Shown in pieces: positions 1 through 8,291 of a stretch of 64,000 bases of DNA (positions are counted from its first letter, which is position 1; every line of letters starts with the position of its first letter). A model generated the notes under the pieces. That model was given only the letters and a program-made list of their open reading frames with translations. It made no database searches and was not told the DNA's origin. This DNA comes from Miltoncostaea sp036826475. Lineage in GTDB: Bacteria; Actinomycetota; Thermoleophilia; Miltoncostaeales; Miltoncostaeaceae. The DNA is taken from positions 8,279 to 72,278 of the forward strand of contig DAISWG010000013.1 in the NCBI GenBank assembly GCA_036826475.1, in the 5' to 3' direction. Made by a program: the position numbers and the translations under genes.

Positions 1-75
1 CGCCGCCGCATGCGGTCGCTGACCCCCGTGCAGCGGGAGATCGTGGTCGGCGCCATCGACGCCCCCTCCCGCTAG
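1..75 (+). CDS. C-terminal end of an unidentified protein (partial)
   Basis: These are the last 24 codons and TAG stop of a forward gene that begins before the window. The visible tail ends ...REIVVGAIDAPSR and is too short to assign to a family. The frame is open to the window edge. Its stop shares a CTAG with the stop of the reverse-strand nuclease/helicase, an arrangement repeated at five other junctions here, which supports it being a real gene end. Confidence 0.55.
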   Translation, partial: RRRMRSLTPVQREIVVGAIDAPSR

Positions 76-3000
76 CCCGCCCCCTCGCCCGGGAGCTGCG
101 CCTCCGCCTCCTCGGCGAACCGGCACAGCGCGTCGGCCAGGCGCATCTGGTCGATGGTCCGCGCATCAATCTCCAGCAGGCCGGGAGAGGCCACCACGTA
201 GGCGGCGCATTTGGCGCGCGAAACCGCTACGTTGAGCCGGTTCCGCGACAGCAGGAAGTCGAGCCCCCGCGGCACGTCCTCGGCGGACGAGCTCGTCATC
301 GAGAAGAACACCACGTCCGCCTCCTGGCCCTGGAACTTGTCCACGGTCCCGACCCGTGCGCCATCCGGCAGGGTCCGGCGGAGCCGCGCCACCTGGGCGT
401 TGAACGGGGCCACGATGAGCATCTGATCGGCGGGGACTCCGAGGCCCCGGAGGCGCTCGTACTCCCCCGTGATCCACGCCGCCTCCTCGGCGGACGACGT
501 CGTGTCGCCGACATGGTCGATCTCCTGGAACCGGAGCCCGGTGCCGGCCGCGCTGTGCCGGGTGAGCGCGTCCCCCACCGGGGAGAGCCGGCCGGCGTAG
601 AAGGCGCGCGAGATGAATCCGCAGACGTCGGGGTGCATCCGCCGTGTGTGGGTGAGGAACACGCCCATGTCCTCCGGGATGGTCTCCTCGCCGCCGAGGA
701 CGTGCTCGAGCACCGATACGCCGGCGCCCGGCGGATGGACCCCCTGCGTGACCTGCGGCAGCTGGGCGGGATCGCCGAGCAGGATCAGCCGGCGCGAACT
801 CATGCCCATCGCGAGGGCGTCCGCCAACGACACCTGCCCGGCCTCGTCGATGACCAGGACATCGACGTGCTCCTGCATGTCCTCGCGGGCGAACAGCCAC
901 GCGGTGCCGGCCAGCAGGTCGAGCTCCGGGTCGAGCATGTCGGGATTCGCGAACGTCGTGGTGATCCGCTCACCCTCGAACTGCGACTCGGGGTTGTCCT
1001 CGCTGCCCTTCTTGCGCCCCACGAACGCGAGGCCCTCATCCGCCGCGACGGCCTCGATCTCCTCCAGCAGGTTGTGGATGGCGCGATGGCTCGGGGCGGC
1101 CACGCCGACCCGCTTGCCGTCCCGGATGAGTTGGGTGACAAGCCGCGCGCCGGTGTAGGTCTTGCCGCTGCCGGGCGGGCCCTGGACGACGAGGTAACCG
1201 GGGTCGATGCGCGGCACGAGCGCCCGGATCGCGTCGACCCCCTCGCGTTGGACGGGCGCGCCGTCCAGCGGAGGCCGCCGCGCCAGCAGCCGCATCAGGT
1301 GGGGGGCGCGAGCGTCGCCCTCGCCGTCCCGGACGATGCGCCCGAGCCGCGTGAGCGCGTCCCGCTGACAGCGGGTGTCGTAGGGCCCGCTGGGCATCAA
1401 TGCCGCGGGGAGCGGATCGCCGGAGCGCTTCTTCCCGCGCTTCAGCACCAGCGTGCCCAGCTCCGGGTCGATCTCCACGATCGTCCCCGCGCCCTTCCCG
1501 GTCGCAGGGTCGTGGGGCTGGTCCCGGGCGCCGAGGCGCAGCTCCTGCGGGGGGAAGCGCATCGGGTAGAGGAACGATTGCTTCTCGGGCGCCGGTTCCC
1601 CGTCCGCGATCAGGCCGCCGATCGACTCGGCGTCGCGCTCGAGCTCCTCCGGGGTCATGAGTCGGCGCGCGAAGTAGGCCCACCACGACGGCTTGGCCTC
1701 CCGCCGGTGGTGGTCGAGCAACGCACCGAGCAGCCGGACGTGCTCGTCGGTCCGGGCCTCCAGCTCCTCGCGCAGCCGTGCGCGCTCCAGGGCCGCCTCG
1801 TGCTCCTCGGGCGTCGGCGGCTCCCGGGGCGGCACCTCGTGCCAGGCGATCTCGCCGTGCTCGTCTACGGCCTCGGCTCGCCGCTCCAGGAGCCAGTCGC
1901 GCAGGCGCAGCGTGGCGATGCAGTCATCGCGGTTGTACGCCTCGATCGCGTCGAGGGTCGCCTGGTCTCGTGTCTCGCGCCAGCCCTCGTAGCCCAGCGT
2001 CGCCCCCATGCCACCGAGCGGGTTCTCGCGGACGAAGAAGAACTGCTCCACGTCCTTCAGCGAGTAGCCCGGATGGGAAATGCGCATCGACTGGCGAACC
2101 ACGCCGTAGAGGTCGACGAAGACCTCCTGTCGCAGCAGGTCGTCCATCGCGTCCTCGCGGGTCCCGTACTCGCCCATCAGGCGCTTGAACGTGGACGGCT
2201 CGTACGGGGCGTAGTGGTAGACGTGCAGCCCAGGGTCGGCCGCCCGGCGCTCGGCGATCAGGTCCATTACGGCCTCGAACGCCGCGCGCTCCTGCTCGCG
2301 ATCGTGCGCCCAGAACGCCTGGTAGCGCTCCTCGCCGCCCTCCGCCCAGGCGATCCCGAACAGGAACTCGAGGCCGCGGGGCACCCCCCACAGCTCGTCG
2401 CCCTCGATGTCCAGGAACAGGTCGCCCTCCGCGGGTAGGGGCATACGAGCGAAGCCGCGATCCGGCTCGGGCGGGAGGAGTTCGTAGGTGTGAACCCCGG
2501 TCCGGCGTGCGCCGAGCTGCAGGCGCGCCTGGTCGTGGAGCCGCTGGAGCATCGCGGTGGAGATGCCCGCGACGCCGCGGGCGGGGTCGTGCTCGCCCAG
2601 GGCCTGCAGGGTCTCCACGCCGGCCGGCGCCAGCAGGCGCACGTGGCCGCGCCGGATCTCGGCGACACGGCAGAGGTGGTCGACCTCGTCCCACCATGCG
2701 TTGCAAAGCCCGGCCCAGTCGCAGATCGCGCAGTGGTCGCACGGGTACGGCTCGGTCTCGTGCCCCGATGCCCGGGCGGCGTCGAAGCGCCGGCGCAGCC
2801 GCCGGTAGTAGGCGTCGAACTCCCCCGTCCGGAACGTCTCCGTGCGGCCGTCGCCGAGGTGGACGTGCATGTCCTCGGGCGGCTCGCCCTGCACGTGGGC
2901 GATCAGCTCCGAGTAGACGAGCAGCTGCAGCAGGTAGCCCGGATGGGGCTCGCGCGCGAGCTTGGCGTCGACGGCCTCGTAGCCCCAGAGCCCCAGCTCG

Positions 3001-3347
3001 GTCGGCCGCGGCACCGACACGAGCACGTCCGCCCGCGCCCGCCACCCCAGCGCCTCGAAGGCGGCCTGGTAGATGAGCGGGGCGCCCTGCCGCATCGCGG
3101 CGTGCGTCGCGGCCTCGGCGTCGCCGGGCGCGCCGCCGAACGGGATCCGGACCACCGCCTGCCCGAGTGAGTCGACGTACGCCTCCTCGTGGCGCATCCC
3201 GTGCTCGCGAAGGATCCGGGCCCGCTCGTCCTCGCGCCACGGTGGCGGCTCGCGCAGCCCGGCGGCGCGCTGCTCGTCGAGCTCGGCCGCGCGGCGGCAG
3301 GCCAGGAAGGTGGTGAGCCGGGTCGGCGTCGACGGCTTCGTGGCCAC
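72..3347 (-). CDS. TM0106-type RecB-like nuclease fused to an SF1 helicase
   Basis: Large DNA-processing protein of 1091 aa. The N-terminal part is RecB/Cas4-like: a lone Cys near residue 13 (FLACRRA) and a later cluster CDHCAICDWAGLC resemble the four-cysteine iron-sulfur staple of AddB/Cas4 nucleases. A middle segment (about residues 300-500, starting near DLFLDIEGDE) looks like an RNase H/DnaQ-fold exonuclease with acidic residues. The C-terminal part is an SF1 helicase with Walker A GPPGSGKT near residue 720, Walker B VLVIDEAGQ near 835 and a GDPAQLPQ motif. I chose GTG at 3347 because the family begins right at the TPTRLTTFLAC motif; upstream codons in this frame are only antisense to dinB. 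It is divergent from dinB with 51 bp between starts. A repair or recombination role is likely but the substrate is unknown. Confidence 0.88.
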   Translation of the reverse strand: MATKPSTPTRLTTFLACRRAAELDEQRAAGLREPPPWREDERARILREHGMRHEEAYVDSLGQAVVRIPFGGAPGDAEAATHAAMRQGAPLIYQAAFEALGWRARADVLVSVPRPTELGLWGYEAVDAKLAREPHPGYLLQLLVYSELIAHVQGEPPEDMHVHLGDGRTETFRTGEFDAYYRRLRRRFDAARASGHETEPYPCDHCAICDWAGLCNAWWDEVDHLCRVAEIRRGHVRLLAPAGVETLQALGEHDPARGVAGISTAMLQRLHDQARLQLGARRTGVHTYELLPPEPDRGFARMPLPAEGDLFLDIEGDELWGVPRGLEFLFGIAWAEGGEERYQAFWAHDREQERAAFEAVMDLIAERRAADPGLHVYHYAPYEPSTFKRLMGEYGTREDAMDDLLRQEVFVDLYGVVRQSMRISHPGYSLKDVEQFFFVRENPLGGMGATLGYEGWRETRDQATLDAIEAYNRDDCIATLRLRDWLLERRAEAVDEHGEIAWHEVPPREPPTPEEHEAALERARLREELEARTDEHVRLLGALLDHHRREAKPSWWAYFARRLMTPEELERDAESIGGLIADGEPAPEKQSFLYPMRFPPQELRLGARDQPHDPATGKGAGTIVEIDPELGTLVLKRGKKRSGDPLPAALMPSGPYDTRCQRDALTRLGRIVRDGEGDARAPHLMRLLARRPPLDGAPVQREGVDAIRALVPRIDPGYLVVQGPPGSGKTYTGARLVTQLIRDGKRVGVAAPSHRAIHNLLEEIEAVAADEGLAFVGRKKGSEDNPESQFEGERITTTFANPDMLDPELDLLAGTAWLFAREDMQEHVDVLVIDEAGQVSLADALAMGMSSRRLILLGDPAQLPQVTQGVHPPGAGVSVLEHVLGGEETIPEDMGVFLTHTRRMHPDVCGFISRAFYAGRLSPVGDALTRHSAAGTGLRFQEIDHVGDTTSSAEEAAWITGEYERLRGLGVPADQMLIVAPFNAQVARLRRTLPDGARVGTVDKFQGQEADVVFFSMTSSSAEDVPRGLDFLLSRNRLNVAVSRAKCAAYVVASPGLLEIDARTIDQMRLADALCRFAEEAEAQLPGEGAG

Positions 3348-3398
3348 CCCCCGGAGGGTATCGGCGCCCGGGGACGACGCTAGGGTCCGGGCGAACAG

Positions 3399-4448
3399 GT
3401 GATCGCCCACCTCGATATCGACGCGTTCTTCGCGGCCGTGGAGATGCACCGGCGGCCGGAGCTGCGCGGGCGGCCGATGGTGGTGGGCGGCGACCCCGGC
3501 GGCCGCGGGGTGGTCGCGACCGCCAGCTACGCCGCCCGGGCGTTCGGCATCCGGTCGGCCATGAGCTGCGCCGAGGCGCGGCGGCGGTGCCCGCAGGTGG
3601 TGTTCGTGCCGCCCGACATCGCCCACTACCGCGAGTGGTCGGACCGGGTGTGGGCGCTCGTACGCGAGCTGGCCGCCGCCGTGGAGGTGCTCGGGATGGA
3701 CGAGGGCTACCTGCAGCTGCCCGACGAGGACGCGGGGGCGGCCGCCGACGCCATCCGGCGCGCGGTGGCGGAGCGGATCCGGCTGTCGTGCTCCCTCGGC
3801 GTGGCCACCTGCAAGGTCGTCGCGAAGGTCGCCTCCGACCGCGACAAGCCCGGCGGCGTCACCGTCGTCCCGCCCGGCGAGGAGGCCGCCTTCCTGGCCC
3901 CGCTGCCGCTCCGCGCCCTCCCGGGGGTGGGGCCGCGCACCGAGGAGCGGCTCACCGCGGCCGGCCTGGCGACCGTCGGCGACCTCGCCGCCCTGTCCGA
4001 CGACCGGCTCCGCGAGCTGGCGCCCGGCAAGCACGGCGGCGAGCTGCGCAGCCGCGCCCGCGGCGTCGACCCGCGGCGGGTCGAGCCGGTGCCCACCGAG
4101 CGGATCTCCATCTCCTCGGAGACGACGTTCGCGGTGGACGTCCGGGACGTCGCCGAGCTGGAGCGCATCGGCCGCGGCCAGGCCGCCGAGGTGGCCGGCG
4201 CGCTGCGCCGCCGCGGCCGCGCCGCCCGCACCGTCACGATCAAGCTCCGCTACGCCGACTTCCAGACGATCACCCGCGCCCAGACCGTCCACGGCGCCAC
4301 CGACGACGAGGCCGTCATCTGGACCACCGCCCGCGCCCTGCTGCTCCGCGCCCTCGGCGAGCGCGCCGGCGCGCTGCGGCTCATGGGCGTCGGGGTGTCC
4401 GGGCTCAGCGCGGAGCGGCAGCTCACCCTGTTCGAGGTGAGCGGGTAG
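3399..4448 (+). CDS. dinB: DNA polymerase IV (Y family, translesion)
   Basis: Error-prone lesion-bypass polymerase of 349 aa, the usual DinB length. The first metal-binding motif is DIDAFFAAVE at residues 6-15, and the catalytic Asp-Glu pair lies in GMDEGYLQL near residue 100. The steric/fidelity region (GRPMVVGGD), the helix-hairpin-helix thumb (LPGVGPRTEERL) and the little-finger domain follow in the normal order. The end (RQLTLFEVSG) looks like a beta-clamp binding peptide of the QLTLF type. It starts at GTG, is divergent from the nuclease/helicase and is followed after 10 bp by the FakA-like gene. No SOS box was recognised in the short intergenic region. Confidence 0.95.
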   Translation: MIAHLDIDAFFAAVEMHRRPELRGRPMVVGGDPGGRGVVATASYAARAFGIRSAMSCAEARRRCPQVVFVPPDIAHYREWSDRVWALVRELAAAVEVLGMDEGYLQLPDEDAGAAADAIRRAVAERIRLSCSLGVATCKVVAKVASDRDKPGGVTVVPPGEEAAFLAPLPLRALPGVGPRTEERLTAAGLATVGDLAALSDDRLRELAPGKHGGELRSRARGVDPRRVEPVPTERISISSETTFAVDVRDVAELERIGRGQAAEVAGALRRRGRAARTVTIKLRYADFQTITRAQTVHGATDDEAVIWTTARALLLRALGERAGALRLMGVGVSGLSAERQLTLFEVSG

Positions 4449-4458
4449 GTTCGGCGGC

Positions 4459-5880
4459 ATGACGCGCCCTGCCGGCCCGGCGGTGTCCGAGGAGCGCCTC
4501 GCCGAGGCGGTCGGCCGCGCGCGGGCGGCGCTGGCGGCGCGCGCCGACGAGGTGGACCTGCTCAACGTGTTCCCGGTCGCCGACGGCGACACCGGCGTCA
4601 ACATGCTGCGCACCGCCACCGCCGTGGACGAGGCGGCCCGCTCCACCACCGGGCTCCCGCGCGCCGCCCGGTGCGACGCCCTGGCCCGCGCCGCCCTGAT
4701 GGGCGCCCAGGGCAACAGCGGGATGATCCTGTCGCAGCTGGTCCGGGGCGCCGCCGAGGCCCTCGCCCACGGCGACATCGACGGGCCCGCCGTCGCCCGG
4801 GCCCTGCGCGGCGCAAGCGACGCCGCCGACGCCGCCGTGCGCCACCCGGTGGAGGGGACGATGCTGAGCGTCGCCCGCGCGATGGCCGGCGCCGCCGAGG
4901 CCGCGGCGTCGCCCGACCGCGACGCGGTGCTGGCCGCCGCCGTCGCCGCCGGCGCCGAGGCGGTCGCCGCGACCACGGGCCAGATGGCCGTGCTGGCCGA
5001 GGCGGGCGTCGTCGACTCCGGCGCGCTCGGCGTGCTGATCCTGGTGGAGGGCCTGGCCGACGCGCTCGCCGGCCGCGCACCCCGCGCCGCGCCCGCCGTG
5101 GCCCCCTCGCGTCCCGCGACGGCGGCGCACCCGCCGTCGCGCTACCGCTTCTGCACCACCTTCCTGGTGGAGGGCGCGCACGTGGACCTGGCCCGGCTGG
5201 AGGACGCGCTGGAGGCCGTCGGCGACAGCCTGTTGGTGATGGGCGACTCCCGCCGCGCGAAGGTGCACGTCCACACCGACGTCCCCGAGCGCGCCGCCGA
5301 GGTCGCCGCGCGGTGGGGGTTGGTGGAGGGGCTGAAGGCCGACGACATGCGCCGCCAGGAGGCCGAGCGGACCGCCCGCCTCGCCGCCGTCGTCGAGCCG
5401 GGCGGGCTGGTGGCCGTGGCGGAGGGCGCCGGGGTGCGCGACCTGCTGGCCGGGCTCGGCGCCGCCGCCGTCGCCCCCGGCGAGCCGCTCGGCGAGGCGG
5501 GGGTCGTCCTGGCCCTGGCGCCGGGTCCCGACGCGCCCGGCGCCCGGGTGGTCGCCGTCCCCTCGCTCCCGGCGATGCTCGCCGCCGCCCTGGCCTGGGA
5601 CCCCGGCGACGACCCCGACGCCGCCGCCGCGGGCATGCGCACCGCGGCCGGCGAGGTGACCGCCATCGAGGTGGCCGTGGCCGACCGGGACGCGCTGGCC
5701 GCCGCGCTCGCCCCCGCCCTGGAGGGCGGGGGCCTGGTGACCGTGCTCATCGGCGAGGGCGCCGGCGTGTCGCCGGACGAGGTGGAGGCCTGGGTGCGGG
5801 GGCTGGTGCCGCCGGGCGTGGAGGTCGAGGCGCACTTCGGCGGCCAGGCGGCCCCCGCCCTCGCGGTGGGCGTGGAGTAG
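4459..5880 (+). CDS. DAK2-domain fatty-acid kinase subunit A (FakA/YloV-like)
   Basis: ATP-binding kinase subunit of 473 aa that would phosphorylate a fatty acid held by a DegV/FakB partner. The DAK2 nucleotide site appears as NVFPVADGDTGVNM near residues 36-49 and GAQGNSGMILSQL near residues 85-97. The middle region (YRFCTTFLVEG, VHVHTD) and the C-terminal domain match the YloV arrangement. The protein is shorter than the roughly 550-aa Firmicutes versions. Its TAG stop overlaps the GTG start of the next gene by one base, so the kinase and the lipid-binding subunit are translationally coupled. The family match is strong; that the substrate is a fatty acid is inferred from family knowledge. 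Confidence 0.9.
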   Translation: MTRPAGPAVSEERLAEAVGRARAALAARADEVDLLNVFPVADGDTGVNMLRTATAVDEAARSTTGLPRAARCDALARAALMGAQGNSGMILSQLVRGAAEALAHGDIDGPAVARALRGASDAADAAVRHPVEGTMLSVARAMAGAAEAAASPDRDAVLAAAVAAGAEAVAATTGQMAVLAEAGVVDSGALGVLILVEGLADALAGRAPRAAPAVAPSRPATAAHPPSRYRFCTTFLVEGAHVDLARLEDALEAVGDSLLVMGDSRRAKVHVHTDVPERAAEVAARWGLVEGLKADDMRRQEAERTARLAAVVEPGGLVAVAEGAGVRDLLAGLGAAAVAPGEPLGEAGVVLALAPGPDAPGARVVAVPSLPAMLAAALAWDPGDDPDAAAAGMRTAAGEVTAIEVAVADRDALAAALAPALEGGGLVTVLIGEGAGVSPDEVEAWVRGLVPPGVEVEAHFGGQAAPALAVGVE

Positions 5881-6761
5881 TGGACCCCGGCCGCCGCCTC
5901 GACGCGGCCACCACCGCACTGGTCATCGACTCGGCCGCCGACGTGCCGCCCGAGGCGCGCCCCGCCAATTGGCGCGTGGTGCCGATCCCCGTGAGCTTCG
6001 GCGACCGCACGTTCCTGGACGGCGTCGACATCGACGCGGCCGGGTTCTACGACCGCCTGGCCCACGCCGAGCGGATGCCGACCACCGCCCAGCCGTCGCT
6101 CGCGTCGATGACGGAGGTCATCGGCGGCGCCCTCGACGCGTACGACACGGCGGTGGTGCTGCCCCTGTCGGGCCACATGTCGGGCACCGTGGAGACCGCC
6201 CGCGCCGCCGCCCGCGACCTGGGCGAGGACCGCGTGATGGTGTTGGAGAGCGGCTCGGTCACCGTCGCTCTCGGGCTCATCGCGTTCCGCCTCCAGGCGC
6301 GCCTGGAGGCCGGCACCACCGCCGGCGACCTTGCGCAGGCGGCGGCGCACCTCAGCGCCGACCACCGCGCCGTGTTCACCCTCGAGACGCTGGAATACCT
6401 CCAGCGCGGCGGGCGCATCGGCCGCGCCCAGGCCGTGGCCGGGTCGCTGCTGCGGGTGCGCCCCGTGCTGCAGATCCTGGACGGCGAGGTCACCCCCTGG
6501 TCGCGGGTGCGCGGGGCGCACAAGGTGCTGCCGGCGGTCGAGGAGTTCGTGGCGGGGCACTCGGAGGCCGCCCGCCCGCCCCCCGTCGCGTACGGCCACA
6601 CCCGCCGGCCGGAGGCCCTCGCCGACCTGCGCGCCCTGGTCGGCAGGGTGCGCCCGCAGGCGGTGGAGGCGTTCGCCGGCGAGGTCGGCCCCACCGTCGG
6701 CACCCACGCCGGCCCGGGCGCGTTCGTGGTGGCGTTCGTCCACGATCCGCCGCCCTCCTAG
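5880..6761 (+). CDS. DegV family fatty-acid binding protein (FakB-like)
   Basis: A 293-aa DegV protein, the lipid-holding partner of FakA. DegV hallmarks are visible: the N-terminal strand TALVIDSAADVPPE, the TTAQPSLASM segment, LPLSGHMSGT with the Ser that contacts the fatty-acid carboxylate, and LEYLQRGGRIGRAQA later. The start is GTG at 5880-5882, embedded in the TAG stop of the upstream gene (TAGTG); no other in-frame start precedes the conserved first strand. The pair forms a two-gene operon, probably for incorporating exogenous fatty acids into phospholipid. Confidence 0.9.
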   Translation: MDPGRRLDAATTALVIDSAADVPPEARPANWRVVPIPVSFGDRTFLDGVDIDAAGFYDRLAHAERMPTTAQPSLASMTEVIGGALDAYDTAVVLPLSGHMSGTVETARAAARDLGEDRVMVLESGSVTVALGLIAFRLQARLEAGTTAGDLAQAAAHLSADHRAVFTLETLEYLQRGGRIGRAQAVAGSLLRVRPVLQILDGEVTPWSRVRGAHKVLPAVEEFVAGHSEAARPPPVAYGHTRRPEALADLRALVGRVRPQAVEAFAGEVGPTVGTHAGPGAFVVAFVHDPPPS

Positions 6762-6796
6762 GGGGCCGCCGCCCGCCCTGCTAGCGTCGCCCAGCG

Positions 6797-7666
6797 GTGG
6801 ACCCGGCCCTCCGCATCGTCGTCGCACTGGTGCTGTTCGGCGCCGCCGCGGCCAAGCTGCGCGACCGCCGGGCGCTGGTCACGGCGGTCGGCGACCACGG
6901 CGTCCCGCCCGCCCTGCGGCCCGCTGCGGCGACCACCCTCGTGGCCGCCGAGCTGGCCCTCGGCGTCCTGGTCCTGATCCCCGCGACCGCACGCGTCGCG
7001 GGGGTCGGCATCGCCGTGCTCGGCGTGGCGTTCGCGGCGTCGCTCGGGCTCATGCGCCTGCGCGGCCGGCGCCGCGCCCCCTGCGGGTGCTTCGGCGGCA
7101 CGCGCGAGCGGCCCGTCGCGTGGCTCGCGGCCCGTGCGCTGCTGCTCGCCGCGGCGGGCGTGGTGATCGCGGGCGGGTGGCTCGACCGCGACGCCGACGC
7201 CGTCGCCCTGCTCACCGCCGGCGTGGCGGCCTTGGCCGTCGCCGTGACGGTGCTGACGGTCCTGGTGCTGGCGCTGTTCCGCCAGGTGGGGGTTTTGGAG
7301 GCGCGCCTGGGCCCGCGCGCCGCCCTGGAGCTGGAGGACGAGGGCCCGCCCCTCGGTCGCCCCGCGCCCCCCGCCGCGCCGCTCGCCCGCCGCGGCGGCG
7401 AGCTGCTGGCGTTCTCGTCGCGCGGCTGCCGCCTGTGCGCCGAGCTGGAGCCGGCGCTGGCCGCCCTGCGCCGCGACGGCCTGCCCGTCCACACCCTCAT
7501 CGAGGACGAGGACCCCGACGCCTTCGCGGCCTACCGCGTCCCCGGCACCCCGTTCGTCGTCTACGCCGTCGACGGGGTCGTGGCGGGCAAGGGGCTGGTG
7601 AACACGCTGGAGCAGATCGAGGAGCTGATCGCCACCGGCGAGGAGCGGGTCGCTGCCACCGCCTGA
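6797..7666 (+). CDS. MauE-type membrane domain fused to a thioredoxin-like (MauD-like) domain
   Basis: A 289-aa protein joining two parts usually encoded by separate genes. Residues 1-170 form four or five membrane helices of the MauE/DoxX type, including the conserved loop RAPCGCFGG with cysteines 96 and 98. Residues 195-289 form a thioredoxin fold with the motif GCRLC (Cys211 and Cys214) and a TPF loop that supplies the cis-proline. In methylamine utilisation MauE and MauD are needed to form the disulfides of the light chain MauA; here both functions sit in one chain. It starts at GTG 35 bp after the DegV gene, and its last codons overlap the next gene, which encodes an exported protein with ten cysteines. 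I infer that it is the dedicated oxidase for that protein. Confidence 0.85.
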   Translation: MDPALRIVVALVLFGAAAAKLRDRRALVTAVGDHGVPPALRPAAATTLVAAELALGVLVLIPATARVAGVGIAVLGVAFAASLGLMRLRGRRRAPCGCFGGTRERPVAWLAARALLLAAAGVVIAGGWLDRDADAVALLTAGVAALAVAVTVLTVLVLALFRQVGVLEARLGPRAALELEDEGPPLGRPAPPAAPLARRGGELLAFSSRGCRLCAELEPALAALRRDGLPVHTLIEDEDPDAFAAYRVPGTPFVVYAVDGVVAGKGLVNTLEQIEELIATGEERVAATA

Positions 7667-8291
7667 CGACCTGGTCGACCGCGGCGCCCGCGCCCTGTCG
7701 CACCGCCTCGCGACGTCCGGTACCCGGCGCGGCTTCCTGGCCACCGTCGCCGGCGCCGCCCTGGCGCTGGTGGGCGCCGCGCCCGCGGCCGGCCAGGTGC
7801 GCCGCCGCCCGTCGCAGCGCCAGCCGCTGCGCGGCACCAACCGCACCCGCGAGGGGTGGTACGGCTTCTGCGGGCATACGTGGACCACCGGGTCCTGCCC
7901 CAGCCCGTACACCCTGCCGCGCATCGACGCGGCGGGGTTCCCGCTGCGGCCCGGCGACGGGGCGCCGATCGACAACCTGGGGCGCCCCATCGACGCGCTC
8001 GGCCGTCCCGTCGGCGCCGACGGGCAGCCGCTGCTGGCGCCCGACGGCAGCCCCCTGCCCCCCGCGCCGCGCACCCGGCTGTGCGAGGAGTGGGTGCCGC
8101 GGATCCACGGCGTGCCGACCGTGACCCAGGGCGCGTGGTACCGGTGCTGCGACCACCAGATCCGCAAGCTCACCGACTGCTGCTCCACCAGCCGGGTGCG
8201 CATCAACGGCGACGCGTCGCTGGTGGGCTACTGCCGGCCGGGGCGGCGCGTGTTCTGCGTCCTCTACGTCGATACGGGGGTGCCGTGCTAG
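7653..8291 (+). CDS. Tat-exported cysteine-rich protein, MauA-like by context
   Basis: A 212-aa exported protein of unknown function. The frame has no ATG, GTG or TTG early enough; CTG at 7653 has AGGAG 7 bp upstream and gives a complete twin-arginine signal (TRRGFLA at residues 24-30, then a hydrophobic core and APAAG). A start at GTG 7770 would destroy the signal. The mature part has ten cysteines, including RCC...DCC pairs and a C-terminal VDTGVPC, and a proline/glycine-rich insert with repeats of the type GRPIDALGRPV. A Tat signal plus many disulfides is also how the methylamine dehydrogenase light chain is built. The position where MauA has its second TTQ tryptophan seems to be Tyr here (GYC), by my rough alignment from memory. 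It lies between the MauE-thioredoxin fusion and a propeller protein, overlapping both. Confidence 0.72.
   Translation: MPPPDDLVDRGARALSHRLATSGTRRGFLATVAGAALALVGAAPAAGQVRRRPSQRQPLRGTNRTREGWYGFCGHTWTTGSCPSPYTLPRIDAAGFPLRPGDGAPIDNLGRPIDALGRPVGADGQPLLAPDGSPLPPAPRTRLCEEWVPRIHGVPTVTQGAWYRCCDHQIRKLTDCCSTSRVRINGDASLVGYCRPGRRVFCVLYVDTGVPC

Noticed and set aside
3348..4976. A long reverse-strand extension that would make the nuclease/helicase 1634 aa
   Set aside because: The extra part is antisense to dinB and the FakA gene, low in complexity and without motifs; the family begins at GTG 3347.
7770..8291. GTG 7770 as start of the Cys-rich protein
   Set aside because: It falls inside the hydrophobic core of the Tat signal and has no good ribosome-binding site.
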